From positions 74,636,593 through 74,700,592 of the forward strand of contig OW388289.1 in NCBI GenBank assembly GCA_936450465.1: 64,000 nt of DNA, given 5' to 3'. A model generated the notes under the pieces. That model had not been told where the DNA came from, made no database searches, and saw only the letters and a program-made list of their open reading frames with translations. This document shows, piece after piece, positions 11,401 through 26,100 of this stretch; within the stretch, counting starts at the first letter, position 1, and each line of letters starts with the position of its first letter. Source of the stretch: Gibbula magus. Lineage: Eukaryota; Mollusca; Gastropoda; Trochida; Trochidae. The position numbers and the translations under genes are program-made.

Positions 11401-14400
11401 TTTTGTTAAACAATAAGGCACAGTCCCTTGGCTACATGTGAAGTGACTGACTTGTAATATGATCTATCTTTTACATAATAATCAGTGTTGGCCTGCAGCC
11501 TGTGGATTGTTAGGCAAGAGTTGGGCAAGTGTGCTCATTATCTCCCCCACCCCTCTCTCCTTGTTACCATTGGTGGGGGGAGGGGCTCAGTGTGTTAAGA
11601 GCTATGATAAAATCTTCATTGGGCTTTTGTCAGGTCTTTGTAAATCATTTTATTTACTTATAAGTAGGATTCATTAATAAGGAATACTTACATGAGAAGA
11701 GATTTGTATTGTTTTCTTTCCAAATTGTATACCATTTTGATTGATGATGGGGAGTATGTTTATTACATTTTAATTGGGAGGATCACATTTCCTGCAATAT
11801 CTTTGCAGGATCTGTGATACTTTGACAGCCAATGTTATCAAAATTTAGTGTCGCGGTATGTTTCCATTATGTACTAACAATTTTGAAGACTAAGATATTT
11901 CAGGGCAACAGATTGTGCATTTTATTGAAAACAATTATTTGGGTATTTTACACCAAACAATACAATTCCTGATGAGCTACAGAGCCCATGGCTCTATTTT
12001 TATTCTTTCTCAAAACTTAAGAAACTGAAATCTTGTGTATAGACTCTTGGCCAATGGTTATTATAAATTGTAGATTTTGTGAATCTGTGGCACCTAATAA
12101 GGGCCCCAAGTTCTCTCCAGAAGTGAAAGACTAACCGGTAAGAGCAGAAATCTTCAGTAGATACCTTGGCAAATTGGGAGTATAGTTAAAAGGTTTTTCA
12201 TATTTTGTCCCCTTCATCAGACTTCTTAGCCAGTGGATTATAAATTATAGATTTCTTTAACCCCTGACAACTTTTCTTTTGGAAACTTAAACATTATGTT
12301 ATGTATTATTTAAAGCCTGAAAAGCTACAAAGCCAATAGTTCTACTTTTGTAAATATGTCAAAATATGTTTCAGTAGGTCATTGACATTTATTGCAAATA
12401 CTTGATTCAAGATAAATCAAAGCTAGACATGATGAAATAACACTCTAGATTGGAGATATTTAAGATATCATATAACTTCTCCAGCTAATTTTTTACAGCA
12501 AAGTTTAGAATGTCACTAACTTTCTGGCAAAGAATAAACTTTAATGATGATTTATAGCTAGGAAAAGTTTTCTGCAATTCAATATTTGCTACATTTTCTG
12601 CATTAAAGAAGGCAAAGTTGTTTTATAAAATATGAATATGATTGTTATATAAGAAGGTTAAGATTTCAAATAATTTTATTAACGTAATTTGAAACTTATT
12701 TTCTTTTTGATATCTGCAAGAAGTATCAATACTTAACAAAATCAAAATGTTGCGTGATTTGTTGCACAATTGAAGAATTTATATCAATATGTTTAATTGA
12801 AGTTTTGATGACACATTTAAAATATAAGCATTATCAGTGACTATGAAACTGACTTGTGTTGAGAAATATTTATTATGGTGTACACAAATGCTCTTCTTCT
12901 GAAAATCCAGGTCTTTCTTTAAAACCAATAAATCTGATGTGAATGTGTCTTGTTGTTTGCTTAATATTTCATTAAAGACTGATGAATAAGAAGGTAATTA
13001 AGAATCTTTTTAAAATATTGTTTTCAAGTATATAAGCACATTTGTTTGAAAACACTCTGAAACTTTGCAAATTGTTTTACTTTCAGTCGTGTTTAGCTGC
13101 AATTCAATGCAATGTCAATTTTCATTTTCCAAACTAAAACTTGTAGGTTTCATATTAATGCATAGTACCATTGGTGTCATTCCCTTCCTTCAGAGGTTAC
13201 TTTCTTAAGATCTTCTATCATAACCTCTGTTGCATATGGGAGATATTTCGCCATTCTCTCATAATCCCTGAGTGGTGAAACTGGTAACAGTCATTTTTGT
13301 CAATCAAACATCGTTTAACATCATCGACCAAATTCTGACTTGTAAACCATATGTGTGCATCACACAGAGGAAGCAACTCTAGTCATTACAGAATGGCCAG
13401 GAATCTCTATTTCTAGCAGTAAAGAACTTGATATACATCAGAGGATAGATAGATAATAAGAAGGGAGTGACCTGTGTGAAGAGAATGCTTTGATGTTGGT
13501 ACTGTTACAGACTTCTCCCTGCAATTACTTACAATGATAAACGTTAAATATCTGTGTGATCATCTCCCCTCAAGTTATGAAATACATTTGAGTCTTTACT
13601 GGCAGAAGACCTTGTGCAGAGCTAGGGCTTCCTAAATGCTTATGTTATGTACACGCATATCCCACCAGCCTGGAGGCTTGCTGGTTCTGTTGGTTTCTCT
13701 TTACTCCCCTCCCTGAACTAAGGTACTGGAGAAGGGAAACAATGTGGCATGCATGTTGTGGGCTAAGGGCTGTGGTATTAAAATGCATTAAATCATTTTT
13801 AAATATTTAATTAAAAAAATTAATTAGTTGTGTAATTTACTCCTCTGCCCCATTCCATTTGCGTTTGATAATCACGGTTAAGTTTAGAAACTTCAATTTT
13901 TTACATAAACATTCAGAAAAGTCTTTAAGTGTGTCTTCTGGGGGAATTTTTCATCAAAGTCCCCATTTACATATTTATATTAATGGTATATATGTATCTA
14001 TTGCTGAATGAATCTGAATGAATCTACCACATGATACCAGAGAGCATTTTCATCTGTCAAGTCTGTTCTTTTGTTTCAAAGAAGCCTAACTTCTCTATTG
14101 TGATCTTTTTAGATAGATAGATCAGATATCGAAGCAAAACGAACAATACAGGGTATCAACTGTCAGTCGCATTCCGCTATATGTGCTTGGAATAATTTTT
14201 CGGCTCACCACGCCTTGGAAAAGGTCAAGTATACAGATCTTTGCAAAATATGATGATCTAAACATCTTACGACATCTTGATGAAAGCACCCACGTTTATG
14301 CTTTGCAAGTTTTCCCAGACAAGTTCTGACGATTGTCAATCTTTGAACACTTTTAAAAAAAGTATTCTATAAGATGATATTTATTGTCCAAGTAGTCTGC

Positions 14401-15741
14401 GACAAGTCGTAAATGGTTCAAATAACTGGCGGTATTGTATTACTCTCTTCTGAGACGGCAACTGGATCCATGTAGGCCAGCATGATTCATGCTTTGTGAA
14501 ATAAAATGATGAGTCGGCTTGGAAAATGTCAAAGAAAACCACCAATGTACATGTGTTTATACATTTCAATATCATATATACATATATGTTATACAATTCA
14601 AAATTTTACCTCAATAAGTTCGTAAAAGTCAACCGTTTACTGTACATATCAGTATTTTAAAAAAACATATATGCATTATACGCAAAACATATATGGTAAT
14701 ACGTGAGTTTTACAAGAAACAATGCCTTCATTTATATGATCAAGTAACTAAAATGATTTGTAATGTACCAGGGTAATCACTGAGGTTCATATTTTCATAC
14801 GACCCGATAGTGCAAAATATCACTTCCATGATTACCAGCATTAGGCCAAAGGAATAGTGTTACGACGCTCGTGCCTGAATATCTACATCACTCGCATGTG
14901 GATTACTTGTCCATAGGTACTCAAACATAGCATGTCATAGATATTTTCATATTCACTATGATTACTTTCCTCTTAGGAAGACATTAAATACTCTCAAACA
15001 TCACCTTTAATTTTCACCTAATGTTGGACAACAAAACTTTAAAAGTAAATTGTGTGTCATTTATAAACAATACTTTAAAAAGAAATATACTAACGATTGT
15101 TTGTCCAATACCAGTGACTTAAAATGAGCCTTTTTGCATAAATATATTAGACAGAAACGTGTTAAATTATAACTATTTTTTTTTAAAATGAACAACAATA
15201 TTAATATTACCTTATTATTTGTAAATGGCGCCTATTGATATTGCATACGGTAAATAATATTTGCTTATCGTGAATGCCAACTATTTCTAATACATCTTGT
15301 GAATGGTGACTACACATAAAGCATTTTAAAGACCCAACAACTGTTTCAAGTTTTCATTTACTTATCACAGATAACCTTGTGTTACAATGGATATTTACAC
15401 ACTGATTAACCTATAGGTTATGTACACATCTTGGTTGTAATATAATGGTTAATTGGAAATTGTCAAACTCGCATTTACAACCTTTATTCATTGACTATGA
15501 GAAGCTATAGGTCACAGTAATGTCTCGAAAAGAACATATTTACATGTATACAAATTAGTTCTTCTTGCACATACAATGTGAAGAAACGTATCATTTTAAC
15601 AGGTTAAAACAACATATGATAGCATTAACAGCGAGGGGAAATATACGGAAATAAATACTTTCATTGTTCCTGTGACAGTGGTTATTTTGTTGGTTTCAAC
15701 ATTCAGGGACTCTTCAGTGTGATTCTATAACAGCTATAAGG

Positions 15742-15870
15742 TTAGTCTTACACTCGGACTCTGAAAAAAGTATTTATTCTGAAAACATCACCATGTTATT
15801 AAAATTGAAAAGGAGACTAAGACATGGGATTTTCGGTTCTTTTCAATATTTGTTTTCAGTGTTAGACTAC
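15742..15870. repeat. Palindromic MITE, shortened copy
   Basis: The left end, AGTCTTACACTCGGACTCTG, is followed by AAGTATTTATTCTGAAAA; the right end is TTTTCAGTGTTAGACTA. It is a shorter, divergent relative of the copies at 48466-48640 and 54188-54360. Confidence 0.65.
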
Positions 15871-17045
15871 TATCAAGGTATAATATAGCTGTATCTCTGG
15901 AGATTCCCACGATAGTTTCACAATACAGATTGATGCTCTTTGATTCATAACAGTGATATGAAAAGAATAGAACGGAACGCACAAAAAACGCTGCCGAGCG
16001 TCCACTGCGAGATAGACAGCACTATGGCTCTACACTTACACCGCGTCATGTTTCTGTATTTCACCGGTTCAGTCAAGATGTTCCTCCCTTCCACGAATAA
16101 ACTGTTCTCCCTAAACGTCATTGCGATTGTTCATCATGGAATTATTTTGTGACCTTGCTCGTCGAGGATCGAGTTTTCAAAACGTATATATTGGATTGTG
16201 TGAACACGTAGTTGATGATGTGTTACGTGTCTTCGAAAGAATCCTATGTTATAACGACGCAAGGAATGGTTCATTGCTGAATTAGAGTGTAGTCTGTGTC
16301 CATGAACCATCTCACCAATACCGCCTTCACATTCACCAAACAACCTCAGTACATTCAAAGGTTGTTCAACCACGGTCACAACTAGCAGGTGTAGGAAAGG
16401 AATAGGCTGAGTCTCTTCTTTATCCTCTCAAGAACCATTTGTCAGTTTCATATTTGTCATCTCTGGCGCTAAAATGATAACCAAGAATAAAAGAAACACC
16501 AGATTGTCATTTCCAAAGATGGTCTGTCAATAAGACACGTGGATAGTCTTGTCCGATAAACATATGACTGTATATTCATCTCCATGCCTTTTCTGGTATG
16601 GCCATTAACGCAATGCTACCTTTTCTTGGGGACAATGTCAACGTTGATCTTTTATGGTATGGCTGTAAACGCATTGCTATATTTTCTCCGTCCTTCTGGT
16701 TTACTTATAGAGCATGAGGTATCCAGACAGGCGGGCCCTCTTTAAGCTCTTATCGTCTGTCTTCTCTGTGTTTGACTGGGACTCTTCGAAGGAGAAGAAC
16801 TTTCTTAAAAGAATAGTTTTGAAAAGTGTTTACCTAAGTGAACACATCCTTTTAACTTTTCAATAGATAAACACTGACATGTCAGCACAGTAACCACATC
16901 ACTGCTAATGTAGTTTTCTTATAACAGCCTTTGATATGATTATGTACATTCATTGGCTGAACATTTGTTTGTTGGTATAAAACTGAAATTTACCTTTGTT
17001 AACATGCTAGCAAACGGCATGCATCACAATGAAATAAACAATTCA

Positions 17046-17051
17046 TTTATT
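17046..17051 (-). terminator. Polyadenylation signal AATAAA of the adaptor gene
   Basis: TTTATT on the plus strand gives AATAAA on the minus strand, 117 bases past the stop codon at 17168. It is the first canonical signal downstream of the stop. Confidence 0.45.
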
Positions 17052-17167
17052 TTAAAACGATGTACTGGTATAACATTGTGTTGACATCGTGAAAGATCAG
17101 ATTAGATTGTCCAGCAAGGTATCACCCATTCAACGTCACAGTTCTCAGTTCCAAGCTCTCAATCTAC

Positions 17168-20100
17168 TCAGTTGAGATGTTCATAAATATCGTCGTATTC
17201 CTCCTCCTCCTCAAGCTGTGGTGGGGGTGGGGGTAACGAGTCGTGGGTCTGCAGGGGTGGGGATGTGGGTCCCACTGGTTTCTTAGCCAGCATCCCCCCT
17301 CCCCCTCCAAGCATCAATTCCAACTTCTTCTTAAAAGCGTCTTTGTCAGTTTGGCCTGCTCAGCAAACAATGAAGACAGTAATCAAGTTACCTTTAACCA
17401 TACGTTCTTGTTAGCATTGATTGGATTTGCTTTACAGAGACAACGAATACAAGACGAGTATTTAGAGAACCTTTATCAGTGTCTTGAAATGAGGCTTTGA
17501 AACACTGCCATTTTGAAATCTGAGATCGAATGAATGAAATGTAGTAGAATTGCTATTGTCATTAACTATCTGTACACTTTACCGAGTAATTTGATAGTAT
17601 GTATGCCTGACTTTAAATCTTTTGTTAAGCATTATTGACGAAGTACATTTGAAACCGTCATTAATGCTGGTAATTCTGATATTTATATATTGTACGGATT
17701 GGGTGAATGGGATTTGAAATCCAGTAATGCCATTTATGTTTATTGTTTGTACACGTTAACATTTGATGATTATAGTTTATTATATCTTTCTAAGGATTTC
17801 CATTTCACAATGATGAAAGGTGTGATGGAAGATATGATACCTGTGATGGCGTAGACCATTTACGGCATTGTATAGGGACTTCTTGCTAGGGAGTCAAATA
17901 CGTCAAATAATGCGTAGTTTACTTATCTCAAATACTGACAACCTAACATTCACACTTTGTGGACATTGGAAATGTACTGCAAATTTAAAATGACAAAATT
18001 TCGAAATCACTGCATGTCACCCAAAACGTCATATAGTATGACGGCGTCATACCTGGTTCATCTTGATCCGCCTGTGCTTGTGCCTTGGTGGACTCGATGT
18101 CTCCGAATGTGACGTCTGTAACGGTTAGACCAATAGCATCATCGTAATAGTCGTCATAGCTCTCAGACTCAGAGTAACTACGGTCACGTGACGTCAGGTT
18201 GTCCCTAGGTGTGTCACGTGCCATGTCATATGACGTGCTGCTACTAAGCGTTGAGATGCGCTGTCGAGGGTGCCAGGTGTTACGATAGCCCGAGCTGGTT
18301 AGTGCTGTTAGAACAGTGCAATAGAGGCAAGTGACAAGCGTCTAACATCCATGCTAGTGACAACAGACAGGTATTCCACATACATCCAAGTCACACGATC
18401 TACCATCTATAATACACAGGGTAAACGATCAGAAATGTATCCACAGTACCATGAAGCTTAAGTGGTGATATGCGGATATTACCTCCCTTTAAAACCTTGC
18501 ATATTGGGTCGGTCAACCAATGGAAATGAATGATCTAAAACGGAACCGCACGGTGATTGGCTAATAGACAAACACGTTCAGTACCACATTGCACATTTGT
18601 TTCCCGCAACTCATCACCTTGCCCCTAAGTTTTGTGTGGAGAATGTTTGCCCTGGGTATAACAGAGGGCAAGACCGGTGACAAGCATGTACCGTAGAAAC
18701 CTGTCACCAACACATCACATACAGACTACTGACAAGCGTTTACATGTGTAATTAGCAGCTGCACATGCTGTACATTTTCACTACACACAACATCTAACTA
18801 ATAATGTCAATGTTATATGTAGATGTAATTCTAAAAACTGAACAAACATATAACACAAACATCAGATAAGTCAGTAGAAACAGTATGTCGCATGTCAATG
18901 AATTCCTGAATACAACATGATAATAATGAATTCCTGAACGAACAAGTTGTAAATCCAAAGAACAATAAAGAAGCTATCAACTCATAGAACAATTAAGAAA
19001 TTGTCACTCCATAGAACAATAAAGGCTAATACAATGTAACAATAAAATAAATAAACAATAAAGCAATACAGAAGCATCTTTCCATAGAACAATAAAGTAG
19101 ATGTCAATCTTTAGAACAATACAGAAGTTGTTGATCTTTAGAACAAGGAACAATAAAAACGTCGGACGTACATCAATAGATCAATAAAGAATGCGTCAAT
19201 CCAAAGAACAATTGAGAAGTAGTCAATTCCCATTCAAAATAAAGAATTTTTGAATTTAAAAAAAACAATGAAGAAGTTGTCAATCCCGCCAAAAATAAAG
19301 AATTTGTCAATCCAACGAACAATTAAGAAGTTGTCAATCCCCTAAAATAAAGAATTTGTCAACCCAAAGAACAATTAAGGAGTTGTCAATGCCCCCAAAA
19401 TGAAAAAAAATATGTCAACCCAAAGAACAATTAAGACGTTGTCAAACCCCCCAAAATAAAGAATTGGTCAATCCAACGAACATTTAAGAAGTTGTCAATC
19501 CCCAAAAATAAAGAATTTGTCAATCAAAAGAACAATTAAGAAGTTGTCAATTCCCCAAAAATTAAGAATGTGTTAATCCAACGAACAATTAAGAAGTTGA
19601 CAATCCCCCCAAAATAAAGAATTTGTGAGTCATCGGAACAACGTCAATCCACAGAACAATAAAGGAACTGTCTACTCAATTAAACAACAAAAGCTGTTGT
19701 CAATCTATACAGCAATTAGCAGTTGTCAATCCACTGAACACTTGCTTCTGTAATATCATCTTAACATCTAAGAAAATGCCTATCTACTTTATCTGCTTTA
19801 GTGGAATTAGTTGTATGTTTCTACATCTATGTTATATACTACATACATGGACATTCTCATCTCGAAATCGTGACAATGAAGTAATTAATCCAAACATCAC
19901 AGTGACAAAAATACAGATTTTATGAACTGTTAACTTCTTGACTTATTGTTAATAATGTTCTGTAAATGTAGGCGTAGACTTTATTCAAGAAACTAAATAA
20001 ATATGTATGTGATGTATATGGACTACTATTCATTACACATCTACAACACATTGGAGCTAACAAACAAGTTTCTCTCAACTGATGTAAATCTGAATGAGAC

Positions 20101-23100
20101 TTTAAAGGCGCTGTAGCACGTTTTTAGCATATTATTTTTTCTCAAATTTGCCATTTATTATTAAATTTTATACAACATAGCTTTACGTTAGAGGGTAAGA
20201 CATTTCATTACACGACCAGATAAGCCTCATCTAGGTTATCCGTGTTGGAAGCAAATGATGCGACGTATAATGGGACAAGTTTGTGGAACTATTTAGTGCG
20301 AGAGTTAGATTTGATTTCGTAAGAACACTTTATTCCAGAAATAACGGCGTGCTACAGTCCCTTTTACTATACAGCAGGCATACACACATAAGTAGTTAAT
20401 TCTAACACTGTTACACAATTAGAAGCAACACGGCGCGACATATCCATACATTCATTTATCACAATCATGGTGATGCTAATTGGATAAATTAAATATGAAT
20501 ATTGCTTTTTAATCTAAGTATTCGTTTTAGTAAATAGTGTTTATAGTTTTCTAACAACAGAATATTTTATATGATAAGCAACGACGGACAACAACGACAA
20601 TCCCCTGTTTCTCAGAGCACAAGGACTCTACGCTACACATTAAATTGACATTGAGTATTGTGCGTAACATTTTATTTTGCTTTTATACGTGCCAAAATAC
20701 CATATGCAGATTTAAGTTCAAATCATCTCACTCGATTTCGTAACCATTTCCCAAATGTATGCCAATTACTTGTTACTTCAATGAAAATCGAGTAACGGCC
20801 ATTTTCATGTGCAGAGGTCAAAATGTAACGTCCTATCTAAATACAATCTTAATAAATTTAGATCGACATATTTTATTAACAGTCGATCTAAATTTATTTA
20901 GATTGTATCTAAAAGTATACCAGTTATTTGACCAATTAAACACTACAAACCCATTTTTGCCTTTTGTCTGCTACGTTAACGTTTACCTTTGTCTAATTGG
21001 TGCGCGTCAGTAGAAACATTGTTATATTTTCGATCACAACTTTACACTTTCAAAACCATCAAAATGGTTATTTTCAGCCAATACTTTTCGATAAAACATC
21101 ACTATAATATCGTTTGAAGTTTGAGACCCCAACAGAACACTCAATGTCACTTTAATTAGCTAGTCTACCTACTGCTCTTGCTACATTAGTACATTGGGCG
21201 TTACAAGTGACCACAGTCCAGTCTGAGCATATGTAATGATGTAGACATACAGCAGAGATGCATTGCAGGAAGATATTCTTCAGAGACTTAAATGTTAAGC
21301 ACATTTTCCAAATAGATGTTTTATCTATTTATTCAGATTGTCTTTGACTGAATCACCAGATATTTCCGTTGGTACTATACATTATATCATTATTTTAAAA
21401 AACTGGAACATAAAAGAATTCGATTAATCATTATGAAAGTAAAAACCTTTGAAAATTTGAACTTTATCAAATTCATATCTGTCCAATACATATTTAAAAA
21501 GAAGAACATTTCAAAGAAGACATACTATACCGAACAAAAAGCAGTATAAAATATGATAAGGTGTCTTCTAACCATTTGAACAACTATCCGAGAACAGCTG
21601 TCGGATATTTGATACGTACGTAAATCCTTTTTTAACGCGTTTTTCCCCGCCTGTAGTTGCCGCAAGAATGGGCTAGACGCTCCTGCTTCAGGGGACTGCA
21701 GATCACCGGTACTGGGAGGTTTGGGAAGAACTCGTGGAGGGGTTTTGGACGGTTTCACTAACGTGGGTACCGGGTCAGACACCCGAACTGAAAAATTGAT
21801 AAACACATTTTAAAAACAAATTCAACAGGTCATATTACCTTACCCGTACAGAAGGAGCTAGAAAACAGAGGTTTTGTCCCTGAAAACAATGATATACTAG
21901 TATACAAATGATATATAGACAGACAGAATTCAATGTCAAGGATAAAATGCCGACTATGTGGAATACACTGTCACATATGGGTATCTCGGTATTTCAAATA
22001 CCGTTAAAGTTATTTTAAAACAAATTAAAAAAATATTTTGATAGGAATAATAAAACATCTTATAAGGTCTCTTCCACTTATCATTAAATGAAGATTTTAC
22101 GAGCTCGACTCGACATAAATTAGTCGTTTATTTAACAGAATGTTGATACTCCTGTAATATTGAACATATCCAAAATGGATTACTAAAGTTTGACATGGTT
22201 AGTAGATCGTCTAGACAACTCGTCTTGGAGAAGAGCGGTCACTAAACATTCACTTCCTAAGAGGAGAAAAAAATGCAACGTATATAAGCTAATTCGAAAC
22301 TTGAGCTCAATGTAAGAAAAAAGAAAAGCTGTTATAACGTCAAGGTATCAGTATCATACATAAGCGACATTGTGAGTCATGGTCAGTCATTCCGCAAATG
22401 TCATCAAAACCTTTAAAATGAAAGAAAACATAAAATATATAAGGTTAAAAAGAAAAATGTTAGGTTAAATTCAGGTGACACGAAGCATGATTCAGGTTAG
22501 AGAGTCCCAGAGACTTGGTAGGTGGTGTCTCATGCATTCAATCCAACTCAAGAGACAGGACTCAAGTAAATATAATGCATTGATACTGGGATGATCTGTG
22601 TACGTTAGGAGCAGTGTTAGGTGGCGAGAAGACGGGGTTTTAATGTCGATCAACTCTTCGTTTCACAATGATAACGTTTCGGCATTGATCTTTAATTTAT
22701 CTGGTATGCGTCAAGTATATGTAAGATGGTGTACAGTCGTTTATATACAAGATACACACAGGTGTGATGATGAAATAACATAAAGTATGAACATACATCA
22801 AAGGATTAAACATATGAAGCTAAGGCTACATGGATATGCTGAATGGGGTTACAGTGACAATTGTTCTGAAATAAAGCCATTGTGGAAATAAAGAAGTTGA
22901 TAATTCATAAATGTTCTCGTCTTCTCTGTACCACCAACTTCTAGAATGCCAATCAAGCAGTTCTCATTGGCGGCGTCTACAAATAAACCATGGGTGAAGT
23001 TAAACCTTGTTATTCAAAGTGTCAATGGTTACCTCAAACCATGCAGTGATGCAAAGCTGGGTCTAAGGGATTGAGAGGATGTTAGCCAGCTACTGTGGAG

Positions 23101-26100
23101 AAAAACATACTTATCTAATACTATATAACTTCATGACAATACATTCTTGCATATGGAGGTTAGGTGAAACCATGCAGCGATGAAAAAGCGTGTCTAGATA
23201 AATTCTGAGACATGTTACAAAGGCACTGCAAACTGCAAACATTCTTCCTTATGAAGGTTAGATCAAACCATGCGATAATACAACGACGTGTCTTTCTACA
23301 CCCAGAGACGGGCTGCATGTACCGTGGTGAGTTAGTTCTACAAGAAAACCAAAACATGCACAATGCTGGTTAAGGTTTTGGTTAAACTATGTGTTAATTG
23401 CAATACGTGCCCAGATCTGTTAGGTGAACTTGATTAAAGTAAACTGAAACACCATGCATAGAACAAACCTTCTTGGTCAAGGTTTGGTGGTATTTGAATG
23501 ATGGGCACTGACTTAGCTCTGGATTGCCAGCGCGGATGAACGGACGGAGGTACTGAAATGTTGATTATATAATCTACTTAGATAATATATAACATAATAA
23601 TATTATACAGTTATACATAGTTACAAATATTAGTAAGATTTCTTAAGAAGAAATACGTTATGTACAACACTTTTATATGGTATTAAGGAGGTGATGAACA
23701 ATGGACAAACTCCAAATGATTGACGGATTATTTTTGTATTGAAAGTTACTGACGATTCCCGGTATAAAGAAGATTAAAACGGGAATGATGTTAACAGGTC
23801 TGTTTATTTCTACCGGCAAAATTAACTGAGAGAAGGAAGGTAGGCTATTACCATAGTAACATGTTTAATGATTTATTTATACGTTTAAAAATAAGTTTGT
23901 GTGTTTAACGTGAGATAAACTTTATACAACAGACTAAATGATGCAGTAGAACAAGTGTAGAGCTGGATATGCTCCAAAAGTAAAAAGTAAAATAAAAATA
24001 GTGAAAACAAAGATTTATTATCTGAACCAATAGTATGCTTGTGAAAAAAGTACCAAAGTATGTGATATCAAGCGTGGCAGTTAAAACCCTATTCCAAAAT
24101 CTTTTTATCTGTTTAATACTGTATTCATATATCAACATCGCAATGTTTTTCAACACTGAAACATGTATAACGAAACAACCACTCAATTTGAATTACAAAC
24201 AATATAATGTCTTCTAAATATGGTTGCCAAAAGGAGGAACTATTCCATTTTTATGATTGCCCTTTACCCTTGGATCTATAACCAATTAATAAGTTATACA
24301 TCTTCAGCCAAATCGATGTTGTATTTATCTGAAGAAATATTATCATACTGAAACATCTACTCGCCATTTCTGTTACTGTTTGACAACTATTTTCATATAT
24401 ATAGCATAGCATATAGCATATATGAACAGCTTCCCTACACAAGGCATAACTCGTCTTTTTTAAGACTTGCCGCATTTCTTTAACTTTCTTATGTAAACAA
24501 AGCGGAACGATTATTCGCTAGCACAGGAAAGTAAATGAAATACGACAAGGCTGTATAGTCAATGATGGAGACTGGCGAGAGTAACGCCTAGTGGAAGGAA
24601 GTTGATATATGACATATTCTTTTAAAACTAAAGACAAGTAAGATACACAGAAGTGAACGTGAAGAAGATCAACCGTGGCATACATTGTGAGTTCTAGTCT
24701 ATATGGTGATCAAACTGATTAAAATACATGATTAGACTATTAGTTTAACCTGGGACCGCCCCCCTAACCGATAGCCTCCACAAAGCACTATTGAGATTGT
24801 AACTCACTAATGTATGTCCAGTGTCGTGTTAATAAACAAAGGTTTAGGTTAACATCAGTAAAGGATGCTTTGTGAAAGGATCAATTGAACCCAATGATCA
24901 ACAATAAACCAATCGTTTGCTATTGGTTAGATTAGACCGAAGGGCTGAGATCGGTTAGTGGTTACCCTCACCGTTATACTAACGTTACTTTTAACCGACA
25001 TCCCTCTCTTCCTACGATCCCATTCATTGTGTCTCAAATGTGATTTCATCGTTTCAGAAAGTCCCTATACTTCGACATTCATTTTAACCGACATCCTTCT
25101 AAACTGACATCCCTTTAAACCAACATCCCTCTTATCCGACATCCCTCTTATCATACACATTCATTGTGTCCCAAATGTGTTCTTACCGTGACAGAAATTC
25201 CATCTACTTAGACATTCCTCTTATTCGATATCCCTCTTATCCATCATCCCTCTTATCCGACATATACATTGTGTCTCAAATGTCTCGGTCCTTATCGTGA
25301 CAGAAACTCCCCCTACTCCGACATCTCTCAACACCGACACTGTTGTCCGGCCCCAAGCAATTATGGTTTGAGAGAGAGAGTACACAGTATATCAACCAGT
25401 TTGAAGGAACGTGTTGGTTAGTATCTAGTCCCTATGTTAGAATAACTACACTCTACCTGCAATACCACTGTCCGAGGGCCGTCTCCCTGGGTCAACATAA
25501 TATCAATACATCATCTTCTTAAAATGATTTTTATTAAAATTAGATATTGGGATATTAGAAGGATACGTTTATTACAGAGAGGTAATTGCTTTCTTCGTAA
25601 ATGAGAAATTGAACATGTTAAAAAAACGTACATATATTCTTATAATTAATTTGAATAATTTTAAATTCATATTTTAATTTGTGTAGGATTGTTTTTCTTC
25701 TAAAAATTACTCTTTTAAATAAATTGTCTTTGATAAACTATGTATACATCGAGTCTATTATCAGCGAATCTGATTATTCGTTGTTTATTCTTTGTGTTTT
25801 TCATAGGGGAGAGAGAGAAACCTTGGCAACATACTTACAAGTAGGCTACACATGTATCAACATGTTTCTTTATCAAAACTCATTATATTTCATACACTGT
25901 ATATGTTAATGTTAATGTAATTGTTACATATCTTAATTACACTTCAACTTCCTCGTTTTGCCAGTGGTTGGATATATAGCTACTGTTATTTTGATTTAAT
26001 CCGTGTTAAAACAGATACACAAGTGTTAGATATAACCTTACATACAGGAGTGAGGAGAGGAGGAAAGTGTCTACATATCGCTGTTACTGTTATTCCAGTT

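Larger units (their letters stand above)
9970..17045. other. Intergenic stretch between the convergent genes
   Basis: Apart from the two repeats listed separately (10796-11400 and 15742-15870), I find no exon-like frame, RNA gene or tandem array. Short open frames at 11459-11677, 14381-14596 and 15788-16379 show no family resemblance. A poly-C run lies at about 10939-10954. Confidence 0.6.
18305..21619 (-). other. STAP1: Intron with a satellite and two MITEs
   Basis: It holds the 18957-19740 satellite and the elements at 20101-20366 and 20639-21157. I see no further exon between the coding exons at 18304 and 21620. Confidence 0.7.

Noticed and set aside
17243..17500. Plus-strand open frame rich in Gly/Pro/Ser
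   Set aside because: It is antisense to the terminal exon of the STAP-like gene, whose proline and glycine runs explain the composition.
18957..19740. Could the regularly spaced array be a CRISPR
   Set aside because: Units are contiguous and diverged with no unique spacers, and the sequence is eukaryotic.
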